Source: Anaerolineae bacterium
GTDB lineage: Bacteria; Chloroflexota; Anaerolineae; 4572-78; J111
NCBI GenBank assembly: GCA_023382535.1
Contig: JAHDWA010000102.1
Coordinates: 1 to 25,757 of the forward strand
DNA length: 25,757 nt
Reading direction: 5' to 3'
In this document: one piece after another, positions 15,932 to 23,774 of the stretch
Layout of the letters: each line of letters starts with the position of its first letter
Numbering within the stretch: position 1 is the stretch's first letter
Position numbers and translations under genes: made by a program
The notes under the pieces: model-generated
Databases searched by the model: none
What the model saw: only the letters and a program-made list of their open reading frames with translations
What the model was told of the DNA's origin: nothing

Positions 15932-17086
15932 CTACGCCACGTCAAACCCCTTCGGAAAGTCGCTCTCATCCATCTGCTTGGCCGCTGCGGCAGCGCCCAA
16001 ATCGGCCAATTCCTCCACATTTTGGGGGTTATCCATGGCCATCAAGCCTTTCACTAATTTTTCATCCAGATCCACGCCGATATTCTCCTTGATCCAGCCC
16101 ATATCAAAACGGACGTTGTAACGCAGGTATGACAGATATTTGCGGCCCCCCATCAAGTCATCCCTGAGATCGCCGATTTCGCTATTAATCCGCGCCGCCG
16201 TCGGGCTGTCAGACCACCATTGCAGCAGAGTCTGGCTCAGCCAGTCACATTCACTCATCAGCCCCAGCAGCGACATACCGGCTAGCTGCACGGCGGGCAT
16301 GCCGACGACATCATCGGCCGTTAACTTGGCTTTTTGATACCCCGTGCCCAGGGAGACCAGCAGCAGCTTATCTTCCCCCACCGGCCAATCAAGGCCATAA
16401 CCTTTGATAGTCGCCAGCATAAACAGTTGCAGTGACGGGTTGTTAAACGCACTGACCCCACCATCTATAAAAGCGCCATCCACACCCTGAGCTACGGGGA
16501 ATCGCTCCGGCTGAAAATAGTGCGGCGCAGCCGTACTGGCCCGGACCACCTGCCGCAGTAAGAAACTGCTGTTGGGAATAGCGGTCCGCTCGGTTCCGGA
16601 GGGATTAAAATATTTACTGCGCGGGTTGTTGAAAATTACCCAGGCGCTGCCCGTATCAAAACGCTTGGTCATGATCATCAGGCCGGTTTTCACGTCGTCA
16701 CTGCCCAGGGTATGGTCGCCAAATTGCTGGGTCAAGGCTTTGATCAGCGGCTCTTCGGGAAATTTGGCCGAAAAAAGCCCCAGGCTCAAAAAGGGTCTTT
16801 TGAAGACTTCTCCGGCCAGTGTTCCATAAATATCTTGAATTTTTTTTACCGAAAAGCCCAGGGCCAGCCCCGTAGCGATAATCGAACCGGTCGAAGTGCC
16901 GCCGATGAGGTCAAAATAATCGCTCAACCTGAAGTCCGGATCGCCGCCGTGCCGTTCGCGCAGAAGGTTCTCCAGCCGCTCCAGGTAGCCCAGGGTCAAA
17001 ATGCCCCGGATACCGCCGCCATCCAGCGCTAAAATCCGTTTGGGTCCTGGCCCAAAAAGATGCTCATCTCTCGTGCGATGCTGCAT
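15932..17086 (-). CDS. Patatin-like phospholipase
   Basis: Patatin-like enzymes hydrolyse acyl chains from phospholipids or other lipids with a Ser-Asp dyad. This 384-residue protein has ILALDGGGIRGIL (18-30) with the oxyanion-hole GGGIRG, the nucleophile elbow GGTSTGS with S65, and FIDGGVSAFNNPS with catalytic D208. Both dyad residues are present, so activity is expected. No signal peptide or membrane segment is visible, so it is probably cytosolic. AAGGAGG precedes the ATG, and a promoter with a palindrome over its -10 box lies upstream. Patatin proteins of this size can serve as CBASS effectors (CapV), but no cyclic-nucleotide synthase or CBASS partner is encoded nearby, so a housekeeping or lipid-remodelling role is as likely. 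Confidence 0.9.
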   Translation of the reverse strand: MQHRTRDEHLFGPGPKRILALDGGGIRGILTLGYLERLENLLRERHGGDPDFRLSDYFDLIGGTSTGSIIATGLALGFSVKKIQDIYGTLAGEVFKRPFLSLGLFSAKFPEEPLIKALTQQFGDHTLGSDDVKTGLMIMTKRFDTGSAWVIFNNPRSKYFNPSGTERTAIPNSSFLLRQVVRASTAAPHYFQPERFPVAQGVDGAFIDGGVSAFNNPSLQLFMLATIKGYGLDWPVGEDKLLLVSLGTGYQKAKLTADDVVGMPAVQLAGMSLLGLMSECDWLSQTLLQWWSDSPTAARINSEIGDLRDDLMGGRKYLSYLRYNVRFDMGWIKENIGVDLDEKLVKGLMAMDNPQNVEELADLGAAAAAKQMDESDFPKGFDVA

Positions 17087-17163
17087 AATGCTTGACCTCC
17101 TTATTTAACTCGCTGTTAGCTTGGGTGAAATAGAATTGACTTACGCGATCTCAAAGACCGCCT

Positions 17164-17195
17164 TAAGTATAACATACTTACCCTGCTGCTGGCAA
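17164..17195 (-). promoter_or_regulatory. Patatin promoter with overlapping 7-bp inverted repeat
   Basis: On the minus strand TTGCCA (17190-17195) and TATACT (17166-17171) are 18 bases apart. A perfect inverted repeat TAAGTAT-AAC-ATACTTA (17164-17180) covers the -10 box, which is where a repressor would act. The patatin ATG lies about 80 bases downstream. Confidence 0.55.
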
Positions 17196-17200
17196 TAGGT

Positions 17201-18187
17201 TTATGCCCCCCTCTCCGAAATCTGGCGGATTGCCGCCAGGGCTGCCCCGATCACCCCTGCCTCCTTGCCTAACCGTGTCCTTAAGACGCGCACAGCTTCG
17301 GTAAAGCGAGGCACGCCACAACTTTTCATAGCCGCCGCCGCTGCCTGTAACCAAATCTCGCCGGCTTGAACCACCCCTCCGGCAAGAATGATTTGTTCAG
17401 GTTGGTAAATGGCTGCCCAACTGGCCATGCCTAACCCCAGCCAGTGACCCGCCTGCTCGATAATCGCCCGGGCGGTGGGATCTCCCTGCGCCATCGCCGC
17501 CGCAATATCAGCCCCGGATAGGGCGCCTTTGGCCTGCTTTATTTGTCCCAGCAAATCCGACCGGCCCTCAGCGGCCGCTCTTTGCCCTTCGCGCTCAATG
17601 GCCCGGCCCGAAGCGACAGTTTCGAGACAGCCGCGACAGCCAAGCGGGCAGCGATGCAGGCTGTTGGCCTCAACAATGAGATGTCCCGCCTCGCCCGTAG
17701 CTCCATGCGCCACCCGCACGATGCCGCCCTGATGGAGCAAAACAACCCCGATCCCGGAGCCAACCGTAACAAAGAGGGTGCGATCTGCCGGCGCAGACAG
17801 GCTGGCTTCGGCCAAAGCGGCCATGCAGGCATCGTTGTCCAGCACCGCAGGCAGGTGAAGCTGCTCGACCAGCCATGACCGCAGCGGAAACCCATCGAGC
17901 GCGGCAATGTTGTTGAGCAAAATAGTTGAGCGATCCGAGTTAAGGTTGCCGGGGACGCCGCAGCCCACCCCTACCAACTCAATCCCCTGTCCGGCAGCCC
18001 GGTCACGAAGCTGATGAAGGGCATGCCGGAGCGGATCAAGCACCGCAGACAGGCTGTCGAGAGCGTTAAAGGGGAGCTGCTCAGCCAGCAACAATTCACC
18101 CGGCTTGGCCACGATACCCAGCTTGGCGCTGCTGCCGCCTAAATCAAGGCCGAGCGCGGCCTGCCGAAGGTGAGTCCGGGCTGGCAC
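17201..18187 (-). CDS. ROK-family sugar kinase
   Basis: ROK kinases phosphorylate hexoses or amino sugars with ATP. The 328-residue protein has the phosphate-binding GLDLGGSSAKLG (13-24), GVGCGVPGN, the catalytic LDNDACMAALAE, and GATGEAGHLIVE leading to the cysteine cluster. That cluster reads RCPLGCRGCLE, whereas most ROK proteins have C-x-C-G-x-x-G-C; the second cysteine is shifted by two positions, so zinc binding may differ. No N-terminal DNA-binding domain is present, so it is a kinase rather than a NagC-type repressor. The GTG start at 18187 lies 5 bases after the SIS gene stop, forming a two-gene operon. Its sugar is unknown; the allose-like binding protein encoded at 23775 makes an AlsK-like role conceivable. 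Confidence 0.88.
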   Translation of the reverse strand: MPARTHLRQAALGLDLGGSSAKLGIVAKPGELLLAEQLPFNALDSLSAVLDPLRHALHQLRDRAAGQGIELVGVGCGVPGNLNSDRSTILLNNIAALDGFPLRSWLVEQLHLPAVLDNDACMAALAEASLSAPADRTLFVTVGSGIGVVLLHQGGIVRVAHGATGEAGHLIVEANSLHRCPLGCRGCLETVASGRAIEREGQRAAAEGRSDLLGQIKQAKGALSGADIAAAMAQGDPTARAIIEQAGHWLGLGMASWAAIYQPEQIILAGGVVQAGEIWLQAAAAAMKSCGVPRFTEAVRVLRTRLGKEAGVIGAALAAIRQISERGA

Positions 18188-18192
18188 CTGGC

Positions 18193-19218
18193 CTACTCGA
18201 CCGTGGTAATTTTGGAACCGATGTAAAACTGGCCGGGTTCGAGCTGATTGTGCCAGGCCAGGCCGACACTCAATAACTGCATCGGCAGGATTTCGAGGAT
18301 GGGCAGCGCGGCCGGGGGCACGGCGGGTAAGTGGAACGCTTCAGGCTGGTCGGTATCGCCAATCAAATAAGCTCTTCCCCCCACCCTGGCGACATCCGCC
18401 ACCAGCCGGCGGTTCAGGGCGACGGTGCTGCCCTGGCCCTCGTAGACCAGAACCCGGACAGAGGTCTTGGCCAATTCCATCGGGCCATGCCGGAACTGGG
18501 GTGCGCTGAGGCCCTCGGTGTGGACTTTGGCCGCTTCCTTTAGAATCAAGGCGCTGTAGTGAACCGCCGCCAGCGACGGTCCCCGGCCGCAAATGATCAG
18601 GCTGCTGCCGCCTAGCAACTCTCCCAGGTTAGCAGCGTACTCCTGCCAGTGGTTCAGGTAAGCTGTCATTATCTCGCTGGTTCCTTGAAGCTGATCCCGG
18701 CAGGGCGGCTCTACGGGGTTTTGCACTAAGATTTCGCTCACCAGGGCCAGCGCGGCCAGCGAGCAAACGTACGTTTTGCACGAGACATTGGACTCGCTGC
18801 CCGCCGCCGTCAGCACAACAACCTCAGCCGCCTGCGCCAGCAGGCTGGTTGCATCGTTGGCAACAGCCAGCACGGTCGCGCCCCCGCGCTGTTCAATCAG
18901 GCGCACAATCTCGGCGCTGCGCCCCGACTGCGAAACAATGACCAGCAGGGTATCATCGGTAACAAGATTGACCGCATCGTAAAGTAGTTCGCTTGTTTCG
19001 ATAAGAACCGGCGCGTAACCGGCCTGGACCAAGCGAAACCAGAGTGGATAAAGGGCCGCCAGCGAACTGCCCATGCCGGTCAGCACAATTCGGCTGAACA
19101 CTCCCGCTTTGAGTCTGGCGGCCAGGGAACGAAGATCGGCCGCAGCCTGCGGGAGCTGTCGGATGGTGGCTGCCAGCGCGTCCGGCTGAGCAAGAATATC
19201 CTGGATGTAGGGATTCAT
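18193..19218 (-). CDS. SIS-domain sugar-phosphate isomerase/deaminase
   Basis: This 341-residue protein is built of two SIS domains like the isomerase half of GlmS or the fructosamine-phosphate deglycases. It shows LTGMGSSLAALYPLW (46-60), VIVSQSGRSAEIVRLI (93-108), SNVSCKTYVCSLAALALVSEI and FRHGPMELA. The glutaminase domain of GlmS is absent, so it cannot use glutamine and is probably an isomerase, deaminase or deglycase acting on a phosphorylated (amino) sugar. AGAGGT precedes the ATG at 19218. It heads the operon with the ROK kinase, which would make its phosphosugar substrate. The exact sugar cannot be read from sequence. Confidence 0.85.
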   Translation of the reverse strand: MNPYIQDILAQPDALAATIRQLPQAAADLRSLAARLKAGVFSRIVLTGMGSSLAALYPLWFRLVQAGYAPVLIETSELLYDAVNLVTDDTLLVIVSQSGRSAEIVRLIEQRGGATVLAVANDATSLLAQAAEVVVLTAAGSESNVSCKTYVCSLAALALVSEILVQNPVEPPCRDQLQGTSEIMTAYLNHWQEYAANLGELLGGSSLIICGRGPSLAAVHYSALILKEAAKVHTEGLSAPQFRHGPMELAKTSVRVLVYEGQGSTVALNRRLVADVARVGGRAYLIGDTDQPEAFHLPAVPPAALPILEILPMQLLSVGLAWHNQLEPGQFYIGSKITTVE

Positions 19219-19268
19219 ATTACCTCTGTGAAGATCTTAACCGCTTTTGCGAATTAATGGTGGTAGAG

Positions 19269-19333
19269 CTGGAAGGATGGAAGGCTGGAGGTGCGGGCAA
19301 TTTATCCAACCTTCCCAGCCTCCAATCTTCCAG
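19269..19333. repeat. Long imperfect inverted repeat of GGAAG-type words (hairpin 3)
   Basis: The left arm from 19269 (CTGGAAGGATGGAAGG...) and the right arm ending at 19333 (...CTCCAATCTTCCAG) pair over roughly 24 bases with few mismatches; the loop is about 15 bases. It lies in the gap of about 120 bases between the SIS gene and the PPOX gene, directly behind the PPOX stop codon, and may act as a terminator for it. Confidence 0.65.
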
Positions 19334-19337
19334 GTTG

Positions 19338-19883
19338 TTAATCTTCAAAGAGTTTCGTCGGCAGGCCGTCAATACTTTTCTGGTTATACTGCCGCTGGTA
19401 CTTGATGAGACCGGCTTCCCCTCGTTGCTCGGCCCACTCGGCCATGTTCGTGCGCCTGCGTTTGAACTCGTACACCGGGACGCCAAAACCGCAGGAGGTC
19501 TGTACCAGGGCGATGTCGAGAACGATAATTTGGCGGGCGTTTGGGTACGGCTCAAAGCGGGGATAAAGTTCCGCCCAGGCTACATCGCGGTGGTGAATAA
19601 TCCGGCCCTGGCCTGAGAGCCGCAAAACCAACGGCTTTTCGTCAAAACTGCAAAACATCATCGTCAAGCGGCCGTTTTCGGCAATATGGGCCGCAGTTTC
19701 ATTGCCGCTGCCAACCAAATCCAGGTAGGCGACCGTTTTGCGGTCAAAGCAGCGGAACGTATCCATTCCTTTGGGAGAGAGATTGATACGTCCCTCCATC
19801 GGCGCGGTGGCGACAAAGAACATAGGCTGCGCCATGATGAATTTTTGTAGTTTCTCGGTTAACTCTGGATAGAATTTAGCCAC
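19338..19883 (-). CDS. Pyridoxamine 5'-phosphate oxidase-family (FMN-binding) protein
   Basis: The frame is open from 19937, but the likely start is the GTG at 19883, preceded by AAAGGAG and giving a 181-residue protein that begins (M)AKFYPELTEKLQKFI. ATAPMEGRINLSPKGMDTFR and the following VAYLDLVGSGNETAAHI are the split-barrel flavin-binding strands of the PPOX-like superfamily. FDEKPLVLRLSGQGRI adds the next strands. Members bind FMN or F420 and serve in varied redox reactions; true PdxH motifs for pyridoxal phosphate synthesis are not evident, so the substrate is unknown. It diverges from the SorC regulator and may or may not belong to the sugar locus. Confidence 0.82.
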   Translation of the reverse strand: MAKFYPELTEKLQKFIMAQPMFFVATAPMEGRINLSPKGMDTFRCFDRKTVAYLDLVGSGNETAAHIAENGRLTMMFCSFDEKPLVLRLSGQGRIIHHRDVAWAELYPRFEPYPNARQIIVLDIALVQTSCGFGVPVYEFKRRRTNMAEWAEQRGEAGLIKYQRQYNQKSIDGLPTKLFED

Positions 19884-19986
19884 GGTTATACTACTCCTTT
19901 CGTGTTTGGTTAAGGCTAAACGCATTGGACAACACATTTACCCCCAGTGACAACCAGCATTGGAGAATGGGCGAAAAGTGTTTCAT

Positions 19987-20015
19987 TTGACAGTACAAGC
20001 AAAAGATGTTATTCT
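19987..20015 (+). promoter_or_regulatory. Strong sigma-70-type promoter for the SorC-ABC operon
   Basis: TTGACA (19987-19992) is a perfect -35 box and TATTCT (20010-20015) a good -10 box, separated by 17 bases. It lies 54 bases before the regulator's ATG. Confidence 0.7.
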
Positions 20016-20038
20016 TCTGCTACAAAGTTGCAGTATAG

Positions 20039-20048
20039 CACAATTGTG
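20039..20048. promoter_or_regulatory. Perfect 10-bp palindrome downstream of the SorC promoter, likely operator
   Basis: CACAATTGTG lies about 24 bases past the -10 box and 21 bases before the regulator's ATG. A dimeric or tetrameric SorC-type protein bound here would block transcription of its own operon. Autoregulation is usual for the family; the assignment is inference. Confidence 0.5.
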
Positions 20049-20069
20049 TCAATTCTTCCAACTTGCTTT

Positions 20070-21026
20070 ATGAACATTGATCAAGTTCTGCAAATTGCCC
20101 GGTTTTATCACGAGCAGAATAAGACCCAGGAAGAGATTGCCCAGCAGTTGTTAGTTTCCCGGTCAACAGTCTCTCGCGCCTTAAAGATGGCCAGGGAGCG
20201 CGGCTATATTCGCACCATTGTGGTAGCCCCTTCCAGCAATGCGCCCCGTTTAGAGACTTGGTTTCGGGAACATTTTGACTTACAGCATGTCGTGATTGTC
20301 CCAGGCCGGGGCAATAGCCCGGAAGTTTTGGACTCGGTTGGCCAGACAGCAGCTACTTACCTGGACCACATCATCTCCGAGGGGGCTGTTTTGACAGTAG
20401 CGGGTGGGCGGACTCTCCTGGCTGTCAGCAAGCAGTTGCGCCCGGCATACCGGCCGGATGTTACGGTGGTGCCGGTCATGGGCGGTTGGGTGGGGGACTC
20501 TGCTATCAGCGCTAACGAGGTCGTCCGCGAGATAGCGGTCCGCTGGCAGGCCCGCGCCGAAAGTTTGTTTGCCCCGGCTATTATTTCTGATGAAATCGCC
20601 CGCCAGGCCTTATGGCGCGAAGAGAGCATTCGTCTGACCCTGGAAAAAGCCAGGACGGCGACGGTGGCCTGTGTCAGCCTGGCCGGTGTTACCCGCGATC
20701 CCACGGGTCTGCACCATCACTATGCTCGCAGCAGCGGCCTTCTATCCGAAGAAGATCACCAGAGTCTGCTGGCGCTGGGGGCGGTTGGCGAAAGCTGCGC
20801 CCAGTTCTTTGATATAAACGGCCAGCCCCTTGACGTCTGGAACCGGGCCAAAACAATTGCCGTTTCCCTGCACGACTTAAAAAAGATGCCGACCGTGATC
20901 ATGGTGGCGGCCGGTGTGGAGAAAGCCTGGGCCACTTTAGGGGCATGCCGAGGCGGGTTTGTAACCGCCTTAATTATTACCGAAGAGCTGGCCTGTAAAA
21001 TAGAACAGTTGGACCAGGTCACATAA
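20070..21026 (+). CDS. SorC/DeoR-type sugar-responsive transcriptional regulator
   Basis: The frame is open from 19947, but the domain begins at the ATG at 20070 (MNIDQVLQIARFYHEQNKTQ), giving 318 residues, the normal SorC length. The N-terminal helix-turn-helix is QEEIAQQLLVSRSTVSRAL (residues about 21-39). The rest is the SorC effector domain, related to phosphosugar isomerases, with TVAGGRTLLAVSKQLRP, VPVMGGWVG and the RGGFVTALIITEELA end. Family members sense a phosphorylated sugar or polyol and act as repressor or activator. It heads the operon with the sugar ABC transporter, 45 bases upstream of the ATPase gene, and has its own promoter and a palindromic site. Confidence 0.9.
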   Translation: MNIDQVLQIARFYHEQNKTQEEIAQQLLVSRSTVSRALKMARERGYIRTIVVAPSSNAPRLETWFREHFDLQHVVIVPGRGNSPEVLDSVGQTAATYLDHIISEGAVLTVAGGRTLLAVSKQLRPAYRPDVTVVPVMGGWVGDSAISANEVVREIAVRWQARAESLFAPAIISDEIARQALWREESIRLTLEKARTATVACVSLAGVTRDPTGLHHHYARSSGLLSEEDHQSLLALGAVGESCAQFFDINGQPLDVWNRAKTIAVSLHDLKKMPTVIMVAAGVEKAWATLGACRGGFVTALIITEELACKIEQLDQVT

Positions 21027-21071
21027 GTGCCTGTCCCTCTATAGTGAGAAAAGAATCTTGAGGTAACGCAG

Positions 21072-22598
21072 GTGTTACAAACAACGGGTCCCCTTCTCCT
21101 TGAAATGCAGGGTATTACCAAGAACTTCCCCGGTGTCCAAGCCCTGACCCAGGTAGATTTCGATCTGCGCCCCGGCGAAGTCCACGCCCTGCTGGGTGAA
21201 AACGGCGCAGGCAAGTCTACCCTGATGCGAATTCTTTTTGGCGTGTATCAGAAGGACGCGGGCCAAATCCGGGTGCGCGGCCAGGACGTCTCCATTCGTA
21301 ATCCTCACCATGCCCAACAACTTGGCATTTCGATGGTTCACCAGGAATTGAACCTGGTCGCCTCGATGAATGCGGCCCAGAATATTTCATTGGGCCGTGA
21401 AAAGCACACGCTGCCGGGAGTCATCAATTGGCGGGCCGTCTACGCTGAGGCCCAGGAACAACTGGCCCGGCTGGGCGTTGACGTCAACACGCGTGTGCCG
21501 GTAAACTATCTGAGCGTAGCCCAGCAGCAGATGGTCGAGATTGCCAAGGCGCTCTCCTGGAAGGCGGAAGTCCTGGTCATGGATGAGCCAACCTCAGCCC
21601 TAACCCCCCATGAAATTGACCAACTTTTCCAACTGCTGAAACGTCTCACCGCTCAGGGTGTCGGCGTGGTCTTTATTAGTCATCGCATGGAGGAAATTTC
21701 CGCCCTGGCCGACCGGGTGACGGTGCTGCGGGATGGCCGTAAAGTAGGTAGTTGGCCGGTCAAGGAAGTTGGCATGAACCAGCTTATCCAGGCTATGGTC
21801 GGGCGCAGCGTCAGCCAGCTCTTCCCCAAGGTAGAAACCGAACGCCAGGATGAAGCCATCCGGGTGGAAGGGCTGGAACGCCGCGGCGTGTTGCATAACA
21901 TTTCCTTCACTGCCTATCGCGGCGAAATCTTAGGGATTGCCGGTCTGGTCGGGTCAGGCCGGACCGAACTGGCGCGGGCTATCTTTGGGGCCGACCCGAT
22001 TGACAAGGGGACTATTTACGTCAACGGCAAGGCTACCCCCATCCGCTCGCCTAAAGAAGCCATTCGTCATGGTGTGGCTTTTCTGACCGAAGACCGTAAA
22101 ACTCAGGGGTTAGTGCTGGCTATGACCCTGGAGAGCAACCTGGCCCTGACGGTGTATGAGCGGTTAAGCCAACTGGGCTTCATCCAACAGTCCAAGCGCC
22201 GCCAGTTGGCGACTGATTACGTAGACCGGCTGCAAATTCGGCCGCCACTGCCGGACCGGCAGGCGCGCTACTTTAGCGGCGGCAATCAACAAAAAGTGGT
22301 CCTGGGCAAGTGGCTGGCCCGTGAAACCGACATTTTGATCTTTGATGAACCCACACGGGGGATTGACGTCGGGGCCAAAGCGGAAGTCCACCAGTTGATG
22401 AATGACCTGGCCAGTTCCGGCAAATGTGTGATGATGATTTCATCTGAACTGCCGGAAATACTGAATATGAGCGACCGTATTCTGGTGATGCGGGAAGGTC
22501 GGCTCGTGGCTGAAGTGAACCGCCAGGAGGCTACCCAAGAATTAGTCATGGAGTACGCCACGGGCGTGCGGCCACCGACAGGAGAAATGCAGCGATGA
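21072..22598 (+). CDS. Sugar ABC transporter ATP-binding protein (RbsA/AlsA/XylG type)
   Basis: This 508-residue protein has two ABC domains in tandem, as in RbsA, MglA, AlsA and XylG. Domain one shows Walker A GENGAGKST (42-50), signature YLSVAQQQMVEIAKAL and Walker B VLVMDEPTSAL. Domain two has a degenerate Walker A (GLVGSGRTE), a good signature (YFSGGNQQKVVLGKWL) and Walker B ILIFDEPTRGIDVG. A weak second ATP site is normal for this family. It powers import by the permease whose gene overlaps by four bases (ATGA). GAGGT precedes the GTG start at 21072; an internal ATG at 21105 would lose part of the first strand. Confidence 0.95.
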   Translation: MLQTTGPLLLEMQGITKNFPGVQALTQVDFDLRPGEVHALLGENGAGKSTLMRILFGVYQKDAGQIRVRGQDVSIRNPHHAQQLGISMVHQELNLVASMNAAQNISLGREKHTLPGVINWRAVYAEAQEQLARLGVDVNTRVPVNYLSVAQQQMVEIAKALSWKAEVLVMDEPTSALTPHEIDQLFQLLKRLTAQGVGVVFISHRMEEISALADRVTVLRDGRKVGSWPVKEVGMNQLIQAMVGRSVSQLFPKVETERQDEAIRVEGLERRGVLHNISFTAYRGEILGIAGLVGSGRTELARAIFGADPIDKGTIYVNGKATPIRSPKEAIRHGVAFLTEDRKTQGLVLAMTLESNLALTVYERLSQLGFIQQSKRRQLATDYVDRLQIRPPLPDRQARYFSGGNQQKVVLGKWLARETDILIFDEPTRGIDVGAKAEVHQLMNDLASSGKCVMMISSELPEILNMSDRILVMREGRLVAEVNRQEATQELVMEYATGVRPPTGEMQR

Positions 22599-23581
22599 CC
22601 ACAGAAAAAATCGAAGGAACGGTGCGAACCGAAGCCAGCCGAGTGTCTACCTTGAGTCTAATTGGCCAGGCGCTGGGACGCTATGGCATTGTTCTGGCTT
22701 TTCTGGTGCTGTGCCTGGTCTTGTCATTTTTATCACCCTATTTTTTGACCACCCAGAACATCTTGAATGTGTTACTCCAGGCTTCGATTAACCTGGTGGT
22801 TTCGGTGGGCATGACCTTTGTGATTACCTCAGGCGGCATTGACCTCTCCGTTGGCTCAATTGTGGCTGTCGCCGGAATGGTTATGGCGGACGTCGTTGCC
22901 CGCAAGTGGGGTATCTGGGTGGCTGTGCCCCTGGCCTTGCTGGTAGGAACATTATGTGGCTGGTTCAATGGTACCTTAATTACCCGGCTGCGGCTGCCGC
23001 CCTTTATCGTCACCTTGGGCACCATGAGCATCCTGCGCGGCGTCGCTCTGATCTACAACGACGGTAAACCGCTCTACGGGCTGGCCCAAAAGGAGCTAAA
23101 GGTCATCTCCGGCGATATTGCTTCCATCCCGATCCCGGTGATTATTGCGCTGGCGGTGGCGCTGCTGGCCCACTTTGTGCTGCGCCACACCACCATCGGC
23201 GAGTACACCACGGCGATTGGCGGTAACGAGGAAACGGCCCGGCTCTCCGGCATTGACGTGCGCCGCTACAAGGTCATCATCTACTCCATCAGCGGCCTGA
23301 TGTGCGGCCTGGCCGGAGTTATTCTCACCGCCCGCCTGTCCGCCGCCGAACCGATTGCCGGCGTCATGTACGAGTTGGATGCCATCGCCGCTACCGTTAT
23401 GGGCGGGACCAGTTTGAGCGGCGGGGAAGGCACTATCTTTGGCACCATTATCGGGGCGCTGTTGATGGGGGTGCTGCGTAATGGCTTGAATTTGCTCAAC
23501 ATTCAATCGTATTATCAGCAGTTGGTCATTGGAGCCGTGATTGTGTTGGCTGTCGCGATTGATAAGCTGCGCAAGCGTTAA
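22595..23581 (+). CDS. Sugar ABC transporter permease (RbsC/AlsC type)
   Basis: The 328-residue membrane protein has about eight to ten hydrophobic segments and the family signature SGGIDLSVGSIVAVAG (79-94). Later regions such as LPPFIVTLGTMSILRG, the cytoplasmic EAA-like loop GGNEETARLSGIDVRRYK, and VMGGTSLSGGEGTIFGTIIGALLMGVLRNGLNLL are all typical of the RbsC/BPD_transp_2 family. It forms a homodimeric channel with the ATPase. Its start overlaps the ATPase stop. The binding protein follows after a 193-bp gap that holds a hairpin, unlike the tight spacing before it. Confidence 0.95.
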   Translation: MTTEKIEGTVRTEASRVSTLSLIGQALGRYGIVLAFLVLCLVLSFLSPYFLTTQNILNVLLQASINLVVSVGMTFVITSGGIDLSVGSIVAVAGMVMADVVARKWGIWVAVPLALLVGTLCGWFNGTLITRLRLPPFIVTLGTMSILRGVALIYNDGKPLYGLAQKELKVISGDIASIPIPVIIALAVALLAHFVLRHTTIGEYTTAIGGNEETARLSGIDVRRYKVIIYSISGLMCGLAGVILTARLSAAEPIAGVMYELDAIAATVMGGTSLSGGEGTIFGTIIGALLMGVLRNGLNLLNIQSYYQQLVIGAVIVLAVAIDKLRKR

Positions 23582-23598
23582 TTCCGGAGGGGTATTCC

Positions 23599-23611
23599 GT
23601 GCCTGTGGCAC
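23599..23611 (+). other. Short perfect hairpin behind the permease gene
   Basis: GTGCC-TGT-GGCAC can form a 5-bp stem 17 bases after the permease stop. With no T-run it is not a full terminator, but together with the next hairpin it could reduce read-through or protect the upstream or downstream mRNA segment. Confidence 0.3.
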
Positions 23612-23627
23612 ACCACCAAGAATGAAA

Positions 23628-23675
23628 AGTAATCAGTAATCAGTGCTCAACTCTGTTCACTGCTTACTGGCTACT
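23628..23675. repeat. Imperfect inverted repeat of heptamer AGTAATC words (hairpin 4)
   Basis: AGTAATCAGTAATCAGTG (23628-23645) matches the reverse complement of 23658-23675 at 15 of 18 positions, with a 12-base loop. The left arm is a direct repeat of a 7-base unit. It lies in the gap between the permease and the binding-protein gene and could set different expression of the two. Confidence 0.65.
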
Positions 23676-23682
23676 ATTTTCG

Positions 23683-23693
23683 AAGGAGGTGAT
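23683..23693 (+). promoter_or_regulatory. Orphan Shine-Dalgarno sequence
   Basis: AAGGAGGTGAT is a full complement of the usual 16S rRNA 3' end, yet no start codon lies 5-10 bases after it. A GTG inside it opens a 29-codon frame ending in the ATGA of the binding-protein start, but with zero spacing it is a poor start. The functional site for the binding protein is GAGGAGG near 23762-23768. Confidence 0.4.
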
Positions 23694-23774
23694 TAGAAGC
23701 AACCAAGAAGGATCACAAAAACAGTTGGTTCACTTTATCTCAAACACCTATCAATTTCAGCGAGGAGGTTCAAG

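Noticed and set aside
15932..17086. Patatin as a CapV-type CBASS defence effector
   Set aside because: No CD-NTase or Cap2/Cap3-like gene lies beside it; its neighbours are queG and a sugar operon, and it has its own promoter and terminator.
18193..19218. SIS gene as full GlmS (glucosamine-6-phosphate synthase)
   Set aside because: The N-terminal glutaminase domain with its catalytic cysteine is missing, and there is no room for it upstream.
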